Virus record (IMG/VR): IMGVR_UViG_3300017917_002570
Coordinates: 1-49,921 of that record
DNA: 49,921 bases
Source: a virus
Direction: 5' to 3' (one strand)
Below, piece after piece: positions 21,863 to 29,731 of this stretch. The notes beneath the pieces were generated by a model. That model worked only from the letters and a program-made list of their open reading frames with translations. It was not told the DNA's origin and did no database searches. The stretch's first letter is position 1, and each line of letters starts with the position of its first letter. A program made the position numbers and the translations under genes.

Positions 21863-22108
21863 TTACTCTATTAAATCATCTAAATCGATATTATGTTCGG
21901 ATATGATTTCATGTATCTTTTCAAATACCATTTCAAGAGCATCATACTTATCCATCTCTTTTCCTTCCATAGACCACTCTAAACTCTTTTTAGTGTTGTG
22001 AGTTATACTCCATAGTGCTAATGCTAAATCCAATGATTTAACCGCCCTTTTATGTGCCATTATATCATCTGGTTCATTTAAATCATATTCTAATTTCGCT
22101 TTCGCCAT
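21863..22108 (-). CDS. Hypothetical helical protein
   Basis: An 81-residue, largely helical protein (MAKAKLEYDLNEPDDIMAHK followed by RAVKSLDLALALWSI and KIHEIISEHNIDLDDLIE). It resembles conserved phage proteins of unknown function. Its start overlaps the small membrane gene at 22090 by 19 bases. Confidence 0.6.
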   Translation of the reverse strand: MAKAKLEYDLNEPDDIMAHKRAVKSLDLALALWSITHNTKKSLEWSMEGKEMDKYDALEMVFEKIHEIISEHNIDLDDLIE

Positions 22109-22230
22109 AAATCACTAAGTTTTTTACCCGGTTTAGTTACGTTACCATTTTCATCCATCATGGGTGCTCGATAAAATTCGAACGCCATCCATAAGAATGT
22201 TCCAACAATTCCAATAATAAAATAAATCAT
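22090..22230 (-). CDS. Small single-span membrane protein (46 aa)
   Basis: A short frame encoding an N-terminal membrane helix (MIYFIIGIVGTFLWMAF) and a basic cytoplasmic tail (KPGKKLSDLWRKRN). It fills the gap between the 21863 and 22234 genes and overlaps the former by 19 bases. The function is unknown. Confidence 0.6.
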   Translation of the reverse strand: MIYFIIGIVGTFLWMAFEFYRAPMMDENGNVTKPGKKLSDLWRKRN

Positions 22231-22233
22231 ATT

Positions 22234-22518
22234 CTAATGTTTTGATTTCCAAAATTGATACCATTTTCTTTTTGGTAACGGTTTACATTGTGAGAAAGGA
22301 TTATCACCAAATGATACTTTGTTAAGATATTTTGATGTTAACATATTCAAACACACTTCCTGATATTTTTGTGGAATTACATCAAAGTCCGCTTTAATTT
22401 CCACCTTTAAATCTATTGGTCCATCAGTTGTATAAAGAACTAAGTGTTCATTTAATGTAACAATAGAAGACGCCTTTACGGTTACATAATCATTACCTAA
22501 ATTAAATTCAGTACTCAT
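22234..22518 (-). CDS. Hypothetical protein
   Basis: Ninety-four residues, with a beta-rich N-terminal half (STEFNLGNDYVTVKASSIVT) and a basic C-terminus (KPLPKRKWYQFWKSKH). No family recognised. It is separated by one base from the coiled-coil membrane protein gene at 22520. Confidence 0.5.
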   Translation of the reverse strand: MSTEFNLGNDYVTVKASSIVTLNEHLVLYTTDGPIDLKVEIKADFDVIPQKYQEVCLNMLTSKYLNKVSFGDNPFSQCKPLPKRKWYQFWKSKH

Positions 22519-22519
22519 A

Positions 22520-22795
22520 CTATTCAGTTTCGTGATTTAAAAAATTTTCATATTCAAGTTGTAGTTTAGGATGTTTTCCGAAGAAATAATCTCTAGTAAT
22601 TTCATGTCTACCAATCTCTGCATTTAGAATGAAAATTTCCATATCTAAACTGTCAACTCTATTTTTTAATGTTTCGTTTTCGAGCACTAATTGGTTCGTT
22701 TTTACTTCGGTTCTGTTTAAAGTTACTAACACCGATAATCCCGTTATTACCACCATTACTAATAATGGTCTTATCCACGTATTTTTTTTCTCCAT
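22520..22795 (-). CDS. Membrane-anchored coiled-coil protein
   Basis: About 91 residues from MEKKNTWIRP. One membrane helix (LLVMVVITGLSVLVTL) is followed by a coiled coil (LVLENETLKNRVDSLDMEIF) and the conserved-looking tail GRHEITRDYFFGKHP. The shape recalls an inner-membrane spanin, but this exact tail occurs in conserved phage proteins of unknown role. The in-frame extension to 22825 (MHLKKEKKFL) is possible. A perfect 18-base palindrome (22820-22837) lies just upstream. Confidence 0.6.
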   Translation of the reverse strand: MEKKNTWIRPLLVMVVITGLSVLVTLNRTEVKTNQLVLENETLKNRVDSLDMEIFILNAEIGRHEITRDYFFGKHPKLQLEYENFLNHETE

Positions 22796-22819
22796 TAAAA
22801 ACTTTTTTTCTTTTTTTAA

Positions 22820-22837
22820 GTGCATTTATAAATGCAC
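22820..22837. repeat. Perfect 18-base palindrome GTGCATTTATAAATGCAC
   Basis: The sequence is identical to its reverse complement over 18 bases and lies in the short gap between the 22858 and 22520 genes. There is no T-run on the minus-strand 3' side, so it is not a terminator for these genes. It could be an operator or an mRNA hairpin affecting the downstream gene. Confidence 0.5.
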
Positions 22838-22857
22838 GTATTTGAATTATATTCATG

Positions 22858-23022
22858 TTAAAATATTTCTTCCGCAATTCCTAAAACTTCAGCAAGTGCT
22901 AATGAAATTGCAGCATTTCCAACTTGTTCATGAAAAAGAAAAAAGCAGGCACCAATTCTGATGCCTGATTTAACTATACTAATCCAAAAATGACTATTCG
23001 ATTTTGATTCTTTAGGTTCCAT
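22858..23022 (-). CDS. Small hydrophobic phage protein (54 aa)
   Basis: A short frame encoding MEPKESKSNSHFWISIVKSG, then RIGACFFLFHEQVGNAAISL and ALAEVLGIAEEIF. The end pattern (AEVLGIAEE) with a preceding hydrophobic segment recurs in small conserved phage proteins. A hairpin inside it (CAGGCA/TGCCTG) looks terminator-like but is coding. Promoter-like boxes precede it (23030-23060). Confidence 0.7.
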   Translation of the reverse strand: MEPKESKSNSHFWISIVKSGIRIGACFFLFHEQVGNAAISLALAEVLGIAEEIF

Positions 23023-23029
23023 AATAGTA

Positions 23030-23060
23030 CTAATTTAAGAATTATTTTTGATATTTCAAA
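23030..23060 (-). promoter_or_regulatory. Bacteroidota-type promoter overlapping the end of the dcm-like gene
   Basis: On the minus strand TTTG (complement of 23057-23060, in TTTTGAAATATC) precedes TAAATTAG (complement of 23030-23037) by 19 bases. The -33 box lies inside the last codons of the 23042 gene. Confidence 0.5.
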
Positions 23061-24022
23061 ATTTGTTTGTTCTTTTTTAAGAAACTCATGATATGACCAG
23101 TTACGGGGATGCACCATCCATTACCAATCATCTTGATTCGAGCGGTGTCTGAAACACCTTTAACATTGGTGTAACCGTTTGATAAACCTTGTAAGATTTC
23201 CGCCTGTGCAATAGTTAGTTTCTTAACAACTCCCGATTTAGTTGTATAAAATCCTGTACCATATGATTTGCCAGTCTTCTTACTTGTACTTCCCAAACTT
23301 GTTACTAAACAATTTGATTTGTTATCTTGACGAGTTGTTTGTGGATATACGTATTTTCCGTTTTTATCTTTTCTTCCTCGGAAGCCAGCACCGTTCGCAG
23401 CACCTTTAATTAAATCACCAATTTTAATTCCTTTGTCTTCAGGAACTGTAACACCTTCAATATCCGTCCAAAATAAACGTTCACGACTTTGTCCCCAAAC
23501 AACTGCAGCATCAAATAAAATAGGTTGAACACCGAACGCTTTAGTAATAACATTCTCCCATCTTTTTTCCATCACCACATTTTCTAATAAGAATTTAGCC
23601 TCAGGTAACCCATTCTTTCTTTGGAGTGCCTTAATTTCTTTCACCAATCTTAGCATCTCCCAAACCAAATAAGATTGTCCCTCAAATTCAAAACCTTCTG
23701 ACTTTAACTTTAGATAATCCTTCAATGTTAAAACCTCAATTTCATTCTTAGTAATCATACCTTTCTTCTTACCACAAAATGAAAAGTTTTGACAAGGTGA
23801 TCCACCATCAATCAAAGTTACATCCAAGAAATCTTTCGCTTTAAGATTACGAACATCTCCAACTTGAATAATGTCTGGATGATTATGTTGCATTACCGCA
23901 ATTGCGGATTTATTAACCTCACTGGCATATTCTTTTTTTACTTTTAAACCAGCATACTCGGCGGATAATCTTGAACCACCGTAACCTGCAAATAATGACA
24001 ATAATACTTCTCCTTGTTTCAT
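23042..24022 (-). CDS. DNA (cytosine-5-)-methyltransferase
   Basis: A 326-residue enzyme of normal family length. Motif I LSLFAGYGGSRLSAEYAGL (SAM binding), motif IV GGSPCQNFSF (catalytic Cys), motif VI LLENV (Glu), motif VIII QSRERLFW and motif X MIGNGWCIPV are all present. The variable region between VIII and IX (about residues 200-260) is the target recognition domain. It transfers a methyl group to C5 of cytosine, probably to protect phage DNA. It has its own promoter (24054-24084). Confidence 0.9.
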   Translation of the reverse strand: MKQGEVLLSLFAGYGGSRLSAEYAGLKVKKEYASEVNKSAIAVMQHNHPDIIQVGDVRNLKAKDFLDVTLIDGGSPCQNFSFCGKKKGMITKNEIEVLTLKDYLKLKSEGFEFEGQSYLVWEMLRLVKEIKALQRKNGLPEAKFLLENVVMEKRWENVITKAFGVQPILFDAAVVWGQSRERLFWTDIEGVTVPEDKGIKIGDLIKGAANGAGFRGRKDKNGKYVYPQTTRQDNKSNCLVTSLGSTSKKTGKSYGTGFYTTKSGVVKKLTIAQAEILQGLSNGYTNVKGVSDTARIKMIGNGWCIPVTGHIMSFLKKNKQILKYQK

Positions 24023-24053
24023 GTTTATTTTGTTTAATAGTTTAACAATGAGA

Positions 24054-24084
24054 CAAAGTTAAGTATATTTCATGAAATGCCAAA
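24054..24084 (-). promoter_or_regulatory. Bacteroidota-type promoter for the C5 methyltransferase
   Basis: On the minus strand TTTG (complement of 24081-24084, in TTTGGCATTTC) is followed after 19 bases by TAACTTTG (complement of 24054-24061), a full consensus match in the 81-base gap between the two genes. Confidence 0.7.
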
Positions 24085-24103
24085 TATTTTTAGAATATTT
24101 TTT

Positions 24104-25498
24104 TTAATGCATTAAAAAATCATATTTTTCCTTCTTCCATTCCATATTTGCATACTTTTTAAATCTCTGTGATAACACTGAAATGGCGTCATTGAAAATA
24201 TCTTGCGTAGGAGTGTTAGCTTTCCCATATGATTGGACCAAGGATCCCTTACGGTATTGTAAATCAACGCGTTTTCGTTTATATTGTAACCCAACATAGA
24301 TATAAATCGACCCATGTGGAAATTGTTTAGACATACAATTTTTCATATTATAACCCTCAAGCCTAAAGTCCTCCTCAGTGACCAATACTTTGGGTTTAAA
24401 CGACTCTCCATTAATTATGATAGTTTCCTCAATATCATTAATAAAATCGACTGGTAGGTCATATTTTACCCTATATCCACGTGCAAAGTGAAACTTTATA
24501 CCTGACCAAGTTTCTAATAAATTTTCAAATTCAGAATCGTTCTTTGCTTTGTATTTTAAATCAACACCTCTGTTCTCTAATAAATCTCTAATTGAGAATA
24601 ATTTGTTTAGAGAATATATTAGGGAATCCGATTTTAAGGTGTCGGTTTCCCAATTCTTAATTGTTTTAACCATACAACTTTTTTCCGATTCATTTTTTAA
24701 TTCATGTATTTTTTTGTTCGGTGGTAAATCGTAACAGTGAGTTTCCCAAACAAATTGTTTTAAATAATCTATATAGTTGGAACCGAATAGTTTACATAGA
24801 TAATTTAGAGATTCAATGTGAATTGGTTTACCCCAATTCTTATTTAATTCGCCAATTATGTATTTTGATTTTAATCCGTATGATTCTAAAACTGCAGGTA
24901 GGAATTTGTAATCATTTCTCTCTAACCATTTCTTTTTAGGATAGTTGTGTTGTATATCATAATATACACTGTTGTGTCCTTTAATCCCTTTCATTTCTAA
25001 ATGATAGTCCACTAACATATCATATAAATAATTGACCTGACATTCACCTTTATTAATTTTATTAACAATGTAATCTGATTTTAATTTATCTTTAATCAAA
25101 CTATAAATTAAATCTATAATTTTACCAGTGGCTCTTGCATATTTTACCCCCCAATACCCGATTCGTTTTTCCCCTCTTTCAAAACCATTTTCGGTTAAAT
25201 CCAACAATAAACTAAAATCGTTTTTCTTTTGTTTGATTGCACTTTTAAACATATTCAAATCAGTTAACCCATCGTTAACTATTTTATATGTCACAACAAC
25301 GTCTCCGGTTGATTTATTTAATACTAACTCATGATAGAATAATATATGTCTTTTGGTACCATATCGTTGGTAATCAAAGTCAAAGTCTCCCTTATAGATG
25401 ATGTTGGTATCGTCCCCATATAATTTTAAACTACATTTGGATAACGAATTACTCTTCTTATCTTTCTTTTCTTGATTGTGTGTAAATAATAAATCCAT
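24104..25498 (-). CDS. PcfJ-like protein, paralogue of the 25535 gene
   Basis: A 464-residue protein. Near residue 380, EEDFRLEGYNMKNCMSKQF, a strand-rich segment (YIYVGLQYKRKRVDLQYRKG) and LVQSYGKANTP match the PcfJ-like domain of plasmids and phages (E-G-x-x-M/L-x-x-C-[V/M]). Upstream, ESLNYLCKLFGSNYIDYL matches SLARLCYLFGDNYSKYI in the 620-residue neighbour, so the two are paralogues. The function of PcfJ-like domains in phages is unknown. The start codon sits inside a 12-bp inverted repeat (25492-25518). Confidence 0.7.
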   Translation of the reverse strand: MDLLFTHNQEKKDKKSNSLSKCSLKLYGDDTNIIYKGDFDFDYQRYGTKRHILFYHELVLNKSTGDVVVTYKIVNDGLTDLNMFKSAIKQKKNDFSLLLDLTENGFERGEKRIGYWGVKYARATGKIIDLIYSLIKDKLKSDYIVNKINKGECQVNYLYDMLVDYHLEMKGIKGHNSVYYDIQHNYPKKKWLERNDYKFLPAVLESYGLKSKYIIGELNKNWGKPIHIESLNYLCKLFGSNYIDYLKQFVWETHCYDLPPNKKIHELKNESEKSCMVKTIKNWETDTLKSDSLIYSLNKLFSIRDLLENRGVDLKYKAKNDSEFENLLETWSGIKFHFARGYRVKYDLPVDFINDIEETIIINGESFKPKVLVTEEDFRLEGYNMKNCMSKQFPHGSIYIYVGLQYKRKRVDLQYRKGSLVQSYGKANTPTQDIFNDAISVLSQRFKKYANMEWKKEKYDFLMH

Positions 25499-25518
25499 AT
25501 ATAAAATATATATGGATT
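25492..25518. repeat. 12-bp perfect inverted repeat enclosing the start codon of the 24104 gene
   Basis: AATCCATATATA, spacer AAA, TATATATGGATT. On the minus strand the hairpin includes the ATG at 25498, so in mRNA it could mask the start codon, or as DNA act as an operator. It lies in the 36-base gap between the two PcfJ-like genes. Confidence 0.6.
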
Positions 25519-25534
25519 TTATTAGATTGTGTAG

Positions 25535-27397
25535 TTAAAAAAAGTCGTTTATTCTTTTTGGTTCTCTATGTTCATTAATCAATTCTATACCATTTATTTT
25601 AACGGGTGATTTTTTCTTTTCCAATGAACGTAGAAGACCCATCCTTGCGTAATATTTTGTTTTAACTTCAAGTTGTTGAACCGCTAACTCCATATCACCT
25701 GGTGGTCGATTATTACAAAAATGTCTCGCCTGAATTAATTTACCTGTTTGACAATCAAACTCACATGTTACTCTATCTTGTTGATTTTCAGTTCTAATTG
25801 AAACGATAATTGATTTCTCTTTATCGGCATATGTTGCCACACAATGATGCATAAAATCACCTTCTTCTTTATATTCTTCCTCACGTTTTAATATATGTGG
25901 ATAGAATGTAATTTCACCTACATTATTATCATCTAAATCTATTTTAACATCAACTGGTTTCTCAACATCTTCAACCATTTTGTCAACAAAAACATATTCG
26001 ATAACCCAACCCTTTTTAATCATTCCCACCATCTTTGATAAGTCAGAATGTTCTTTGTGGAATTCATCTATATTTTTTGATTTTAAATATAAATCAGGGA
26101 TGTATTTTCGTAACTTCTTAATCATATTAAAATGATCAATCAAATCACCAATAAATCTACCACCAATTAATGTTTCTTTTTCACTAGATAATCTTAGAAA
26201 TCCTCCAGTTTCACATTTTAAATTGTTAAGAATTTTAACAATGTTTTCTTTCTCATTATTGGTAATGTCAAATCCATGATTTTTATTCTCTTGAGCAAAT
26301 ACAAACTTAGAACATCCCATTTCTACCGGTTCTATTGTTGAGTTGTCAAAATGTTTCATATCAATACTTGCAATGTATTTTGAATAATTGTCACCAAACA
26401 AATAACATAATCGTGCAAGTGAATGGATATCAAGTTTACTGTTCCTATGCATAATCTTGATAGTTATTTTAGATTTAATTTGAAACATATCTAAAATAGA
26501 TGCAACAAGTTTTCTTTCATTCTTCTTTAGAAACTTTTCGGTTGGATAATATTTCTTAATCCACAAACCATAATCGTTGGAAACTTTTATTTGTTTAGTT
26601 TCAACAAAACGTTCTAACATTAATTGTACAAACCATTTACCATTAAAGATAATGTTTTGATTAAGTTTTAATGTTTTATCTAAATTATAGATAAAATCCC
26701 TATTGTTAAATGTTTCTTTATATTCTATCATTAACGAGGAATCGTCATCCAATACTTTTCTCATATCTATAATTCCACCTTGACTAAATTGAACTTCCAA
26801 CATTGTGAAACTATTCGTTCTAAATGTTTTGGAGATTTTCTTCCCATGTTTAGTCATACTACATGTGGTAAAATTACCCGTCACTGTATTGAAGGTAACT
26901 GACTCAACGCTCGATGATTGTTTAAAATAGATGGAATTAAATGGTCTATAACGATTATGTCTGTAAACTTTGATTGTTATTTTATCACCGTGTCTTCTTA
27001 TTGAACGTTCGATAGTATTAACTGCAATCTCACTAAATGGATTACCATAATGTCTTTTAATGTGTCTATCGTTTCTAGTCTCAAATTTATTAATTGCATA
27101 ATTTATGGAAGTTCTTTCATTTATATTAGGTTCTCCATAAAAAAATCTGGTCTTTTTGTTACCCATTTTCTCGGGAAATTCAACTATTCGACCAACCGAC
27201 GGTTTTCTTAAATCCTCAACCAAGAATTTAATTTGTTGTTTTCTTTTTTCAAAAATAGTTTCCTCATCATCACCATCAAAATCGTCTAAGTTTACCGACA
27301 TCGAATTTAATGACTTCTTTTTATCATCAATTTTACTGTAGTCTTTAAAAACCGTAATGGTTGCATAACTGAATTTTTGGGTAATAATATCTTCCAT
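25535..27397 (-). CDS. PcfJ-like protein (620 aa)
   Basis: The C-terminal part (about residues 500-590) reads EEEYKEEGDFMHHCVATYAD, then IIVSIRTENQQDRVTCEF, GKLIQARHFCNNRPPGD: the PcfJ-like domain with its H-C-V core. The N-terminal 400 residues are basic and alpha/beta with no recognised domain. It is the largest gene in the window and has a 464-residue paralogue downstream. A promoter-like TATATTTG lies 19 bases upstream (27417-27424). Confidence 0.75.
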   Translation of the reverse strand: MEDIITQKFSYATITVFKDYSKIDDKKKSLNSMSVNLDDFDGDDEETIFEKRKQQIKFLVEDLRKPSVGRIVEFPEKMGNKKTRFFYGEPNINERTSINYAINKFETRNDRHIKRHYGNPFSEIAVNTIERSIRRHGDKITIKVYRHNRYRPFNSIYFKQSSSVESVTFNTVTGNFTTCSMTKHGKKISKTFRTNSFTMLEVQFSQGGIIDMRKVLDDDSSLMIEYKETFNNRDFIYNLDKTLKLNQNIIFNGKWFVQLMLERFVETKQIKVSNDYGLWIKKYYPTEKFLKKNERKLVASILDMFQIKSKITIKIMHRNSKLDIHSLARLCYLFGDNYSKYIASIDMKHFDNSTIEPVEMGCSKFVFAQENKNHGFDITNNEKENIVKILNNLKCETGGFLRLSSEKETLIGGRFIGDLIDHFNMIKKLRKYIPDLYLKSKNIDEFHKEHSDLSKMVGMIKKGWVIEYVFVDKMVEDVEKPVDVKIDLDDNNVGEITFYPHILKREEEYKEEGDFMHHCVATYADKEKSIIVSIRTENQQDRVTCEFDCQTGKLIQARHFCNNRPPGDMELAVQQLEVKTKYYARMGLLRSLEKKKSPVKINGIELINEHREPKRINDFF

Positions 27398-27416
27398 TGT
27401 TTAATAGTTTATGGAA

Positions 27417-27424
27417 CAAATATA
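27417..27424 (-). promoter_or_regulatory. -7 box of a promoter for the PcfJ-like gene
   Basis: The complement of 27417-27424 is TATATTTG, a full -7 match. No TTTG is found at the -33 distance; the region holds TTTTCTAAATATTTT. It is divergent from the small plus-strand gene at 27468. Confidence 0.5.
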
Positions 27425-27467
27425 CTAAAAATATTTAGAAAATACTTATTAATATAAATTATATATT

Positions 27468-27602
27468 ATGGCAAAAGCAAAAGGTAAAGGTGGGGCATCT
27501 TCGATGAAGATTACCTTCGGTAAGAGAAAGAGTGGAAAGGCTCAAAAATCATGGGGTCCAAAAGCTCAAAAACCGAAGAAATATAGGGGTCAAGGACGTT
27601 AA
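27468..27602 (+). CDS. Small, very basic, conserved-looking protein (44 aa)
   Basis: A short plus-strand frame encoding MAKAKGKGGASSMKITFGKR followed by KSGKAQKSWGPKAQKPKKYR and GQGR. More than a third of the residues are Lys/Arg, with no acidic residues. The GGAS-x-K-[I/V]-[T/S]-FGKR-x-G-KA-x-KS pattern and the Y-R-G-Q-G-R end recall small basic proteins in Bacteroidota phages. It is flanked by minus-strand genes and its stop overlaps the stop of the convergent NlpC gene. DNA binding in the head or DNA compaction is inferred. Confidence 0.75.
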   Translation: MAKAKGKGGASSMKITFGKRKSGKAQKSWGPKAQKPKKYRGQGR

Positions 27603-28075
27603 TCTAAACGACCAGCACCCTTATATGCTCGAAGATAGCGGGGTTCGAATAAGCTACTTATTTTGACCCCCTCTTTCCTATTTGCCGCGTGTGCAAATGT
27701 ATCATTTCCCAAATAAAGACCGCAATGCCAACCACTTGGACTTTGGGTACTTCTAAAGAATATAATATCACCTATCTTTAAACTATCTCGTTTAATCCTC
27801 ATAGTTTGTTTCCATTGTTCAGCACAATTATTACCCAATTTCCTACCATAAACCTCCCAATAAAGTTTTTTGGTAAATTGGGAACAATCAATACCTTTCT
27901 TAGTACTTCCACCTAAACGGTACTTAACACCATACCATTCCATAACAAAAGAGGACAATGGTGTTAATTTTAATGGATTAAGTTTATTATATTCAACATA
28001 ATCCCTAATCTGATTTTGCGCCATAGAAGACATAACAATTAATGTCATAATGGCAATAAGTGTTAATTTTTTCAT
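27599..28075 (-). CDS. Secreted NlpC/P60 peptidoglycan endopeptidase
   Basis: About 158 residues from MKKLTLIAIMTLIVMSSMAQ, a Sec signal peptide. YRLGGSTKKGIDCSQFTKKL holds the catalytic Cys (residue 64), GWHCGLYLGND the His and HAANRKEGV the third polar residue of the NlpC/P60 triad. It should cleave D-Glu/DAP-type bonds in the periplasm, probably as a lysis or wall-remodelling enzyme. The start at 28075 follows the ATTAATATG pattern; an upstream ATG at 28123 would overlap thyA and spoil the signal peptide. Confidence 0.85.
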   Translation of the reverse strand: MKKLTLIAIMTLIVMSSMAQNQIRDYVEYNKLNPLKLTPLSSFVMEWYGVKYRLGGSTKKGIDCSQFTKKLYWEVYGRKLGNNCAEQWKQTMRIKRDSLKIGDIIFFRSTQSPSGWHCGLYLGNDTFAHAANRKEGVKISSLFEPRYLRAYKGAGRLD

Positions 28076-28076
28076 A

Positions 28077-29180
28077 TTAATTTGATAAAGGTGCTTTAAT
28101 TGTTGGATGGCATTCATAACCATCGATTATAAATTGGTGTGGTTCGGACTTCATTATAAATTCATTAAAAGTATCTATATGATGTTCGAAATGCACTAAA
28201 GGTATTGGACTGAATTTTAATTTTGGTAAATTTTTATAAGGTTCTCTGTTTATTTGTTCTTTAGCCTGTTCAATGTGGTTGGAATACAAATGAACATCGC
28301 CTAAGTTACCTATTAAGTCTTCAGGTACCATATTAACTTCTTTTGCAATTATTTCTAATAATAAACCATATGATGCAATATTAAATGGTAAACCTAAGAA
28401 TGTATCAACTGAACGTTGATTCCACATTAGTGAGATTGATTTGCTTGGTATTCTTCTTTCGTCCATCATATCTAAACCATTGATTTTCCCCAATGCGTTT
28501 CCACCATCCTGCTCCCAAGTCTTATCTCCGCCAGTGAATAATGCATATCTTTCATCAAAACTTAAATCTCTTGTATAAACTTGGAATCCATAATGGCAAG
28601 GTGGTAAAACCATCGCATCTAATGCACCTACATTCCATGCTGATACCATTAATCTTCTACTATCAGGATTTGTTTTGAGGTCATCGATTAGATTTTGAAT
28701 TTGGTCAATTGGTTTTGGATTTAAATCCCAATCCCAACTTCTCCATTGTTTACCATAAATTGGTCCCAATTCACCCCACTTTTCTGCGAATTTTGAATCT
28801 GTTTTAATTCTATTCGTAAATTGTTCTTTTGTTAAATTGGATAACATGTGAAGCTCTTCTAATGCGTATGTATTTTCTCTACTTTCAATATCATACACAG
28901 TCATATATTTTTTATATGCATCTCCATCCCAAATATGACAACCATTATCTACAAGATATTTGATATTAGTGTCTCCTCTAAGAAACCACAATAACTCTGT
29001 AACCATTGTTTTCCAAGCTACTTTCTTTGTGGTCAACAACGGAAAACCTTGTGACATTTTATGTTTTATTTGTCGACCAAACACCGATATTGTACCAGTA
29101 CCCGTTCTATCTGTTTTAACAACTCCGTTATCTAAAATATCTTGTAATAAATCTTGATATTTGGAATCTAATGTATTCAT
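28077..29180 (-). CDS. thyA: Thymidylate synthase
   Basis: A 367-residue ThyA. Recognisable parts: GVVKTDRTGTGTISVFGRQ, FPLLTTKKVAWKTMVTELLWFLRG, the active site VLPPCHYGFQ (catalytic Cys), SRRLMVSAWN, QRSVDTFLGLPFNIASYG and DGYECHPTIKAPLSN at the C-terminus. It makes dTMP from dUMP with methylene-tetrahydrofolate. It is about 100 residues longer than E. coli ThyA because of insertions after the HIWDGDAY region and after QVYTRDLSFDER. A start at 29189 is also possible; 29180 has the ATTAATATG context. Confidence 0.95.
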   Translation of the reverse strand: MNTLDSKYQDLLQDILDNGVVKTDRTGTGTISVFGRQIKHKMSQGFPLLTTKKVAWKTMVTELLWFLRGDTNIKYLVDNGCHIWDGDAYKKYMTVYDIESRENTYALEELHMLSNLTKEQFTNRIKTDSKFAEKWGELGPIYGKQWRSWDWDLNPKPIDQIQNLIDDLKTNPDSRRLMVSAWNVGALDAMVLPPCHYGFQVYTRDLSFDERYALFTGGDKTWEQDGGNALGKINGLDMMDERRIPSKSISLMWNQRSVDTFLGLPFNIASYGLLLEIIAKEVNMVPEDLIGNLGDVHLYSNHIEQAKEQINREPYKNLPKLKFSPIPLVHFEHHIDTFNEFIMKSEPHQFIIDGYECHPTIKAPLSN

Positions 29181-29181
29181 A

Positions 29182-29547
29182 TTAATCATTTAATCTTTTT
29201 TTATTCTCGGTCTCTGTTTCTCTACTATATCGTTCTTTAAATCCAATAATTCGATGAAAATCTTTATATGCGTTTATGTGGTGATGTTTTAAATGATCTA
29301 TACCGTATTCATATTCAAATAAAATATCTTCATATCGTTGTTCTTTTTTATCCCAACCATCTTCCGCAATTTCCATTTCACTTTGTAAATTAGAAATTAC
29401 CTCTCGTAATGAATCTTCTTTACATGCGTTATAGGTCAATGGTTGTGGTGCAACGTTATGGGGTTTTCTAATTGAGATGATTGTTAATAAACCTATGATT
29501 ATTACGGTACCCAAAATTCTAATTACAGTCTCTTTGTTAATTTCCAT
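29182..29547 (-). CDS. Membrane-anchored coiled-coil protein
   Basis: A 121-residue protein. One N-terminal membrane helix (TVIRILGTVIIIGLLTIISI) is followed by a soluble charged helix (SLREVISNLQSEMEIAEDGW), an organisation like the 22520 protein. The tail includes YGIDHLKHHHINAYKDFHR. Spanin-like or unknown role. It overlaps the 29537 gene by 11 bases. Confidence 0.55.
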   Translation of the reverse strand: MEINKETVIRILGTVIIIGLLTIISIRKPHNVAPQPLTYNACKEDSLREVISNLQSEMEIAEDGWDKKEQRYEDILFEYEYGIDHLKHHHINAYKDFHRIIGFKERYSRETETENKKRLND

Positions 29548-29731
29548 GTTCTTGTTGTATTTGAAATCCTATCATATATTGTAACCATCTTACTGTGAAT
29601 CCCCAAGACGGTGCAATTTTACCATCATCATAAATTTGGTACTTATCATAGTAAAATATAAATGCCGGTAGTATGTACCAATGGTGTCTTTTCTTATAGA
29701 TAAAAAAATCTTTATAATATTTCTTTTTCAT
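29537..29731 (-). CDS. Small aromatic-rich protein
   Basis: Sixty-four residues, unusually rich in Tyr, Trp and Phe (YYKDFFIYKKRHHWYILPAF, then KIAPSWGFTVRWLQYMIGFQ). A short hydrophobic part may associate with the membrane. The Trp-Gly-Phe-x-x-Arg-Trp pattern occurs in small phage proteins of unknown function. Overlaps both neighbours. Confidence 0.55.
   Translation of the reverse strand: MKKKYYKDFFIYKKRHHWYILPAFIFYYDKYQIYDDGKIAPSWGFTVRWLQYMIGFQIQQEHGN

Noticed and set aside
22659-22877. 72-codon minus-strand frame (basic, Lys/Asn-rich)
   Set aside because: It lies in another frame over the 22520 and 22858 genes, has no recognisable pattern, and those two genes fit better with the coiled-coil and AEVLGIAEE signatures.
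22946-22967. Terminator-like hairpin CAGGCA/TGCCTG followed by T-run on the minus strand
   Set aside because: It falls inside the 54-residue coding frame 22858-23022, which has a family-like C-terminus; early termination there would remove the gene's end.
27630-27650. tRNA T-loop-like GGGGTTCGAATAAGC
   Set aside because: It is part of the NlpC/P60 coding sequence and no acceptor stem, D-arm or anticodon arm can be folded around it.
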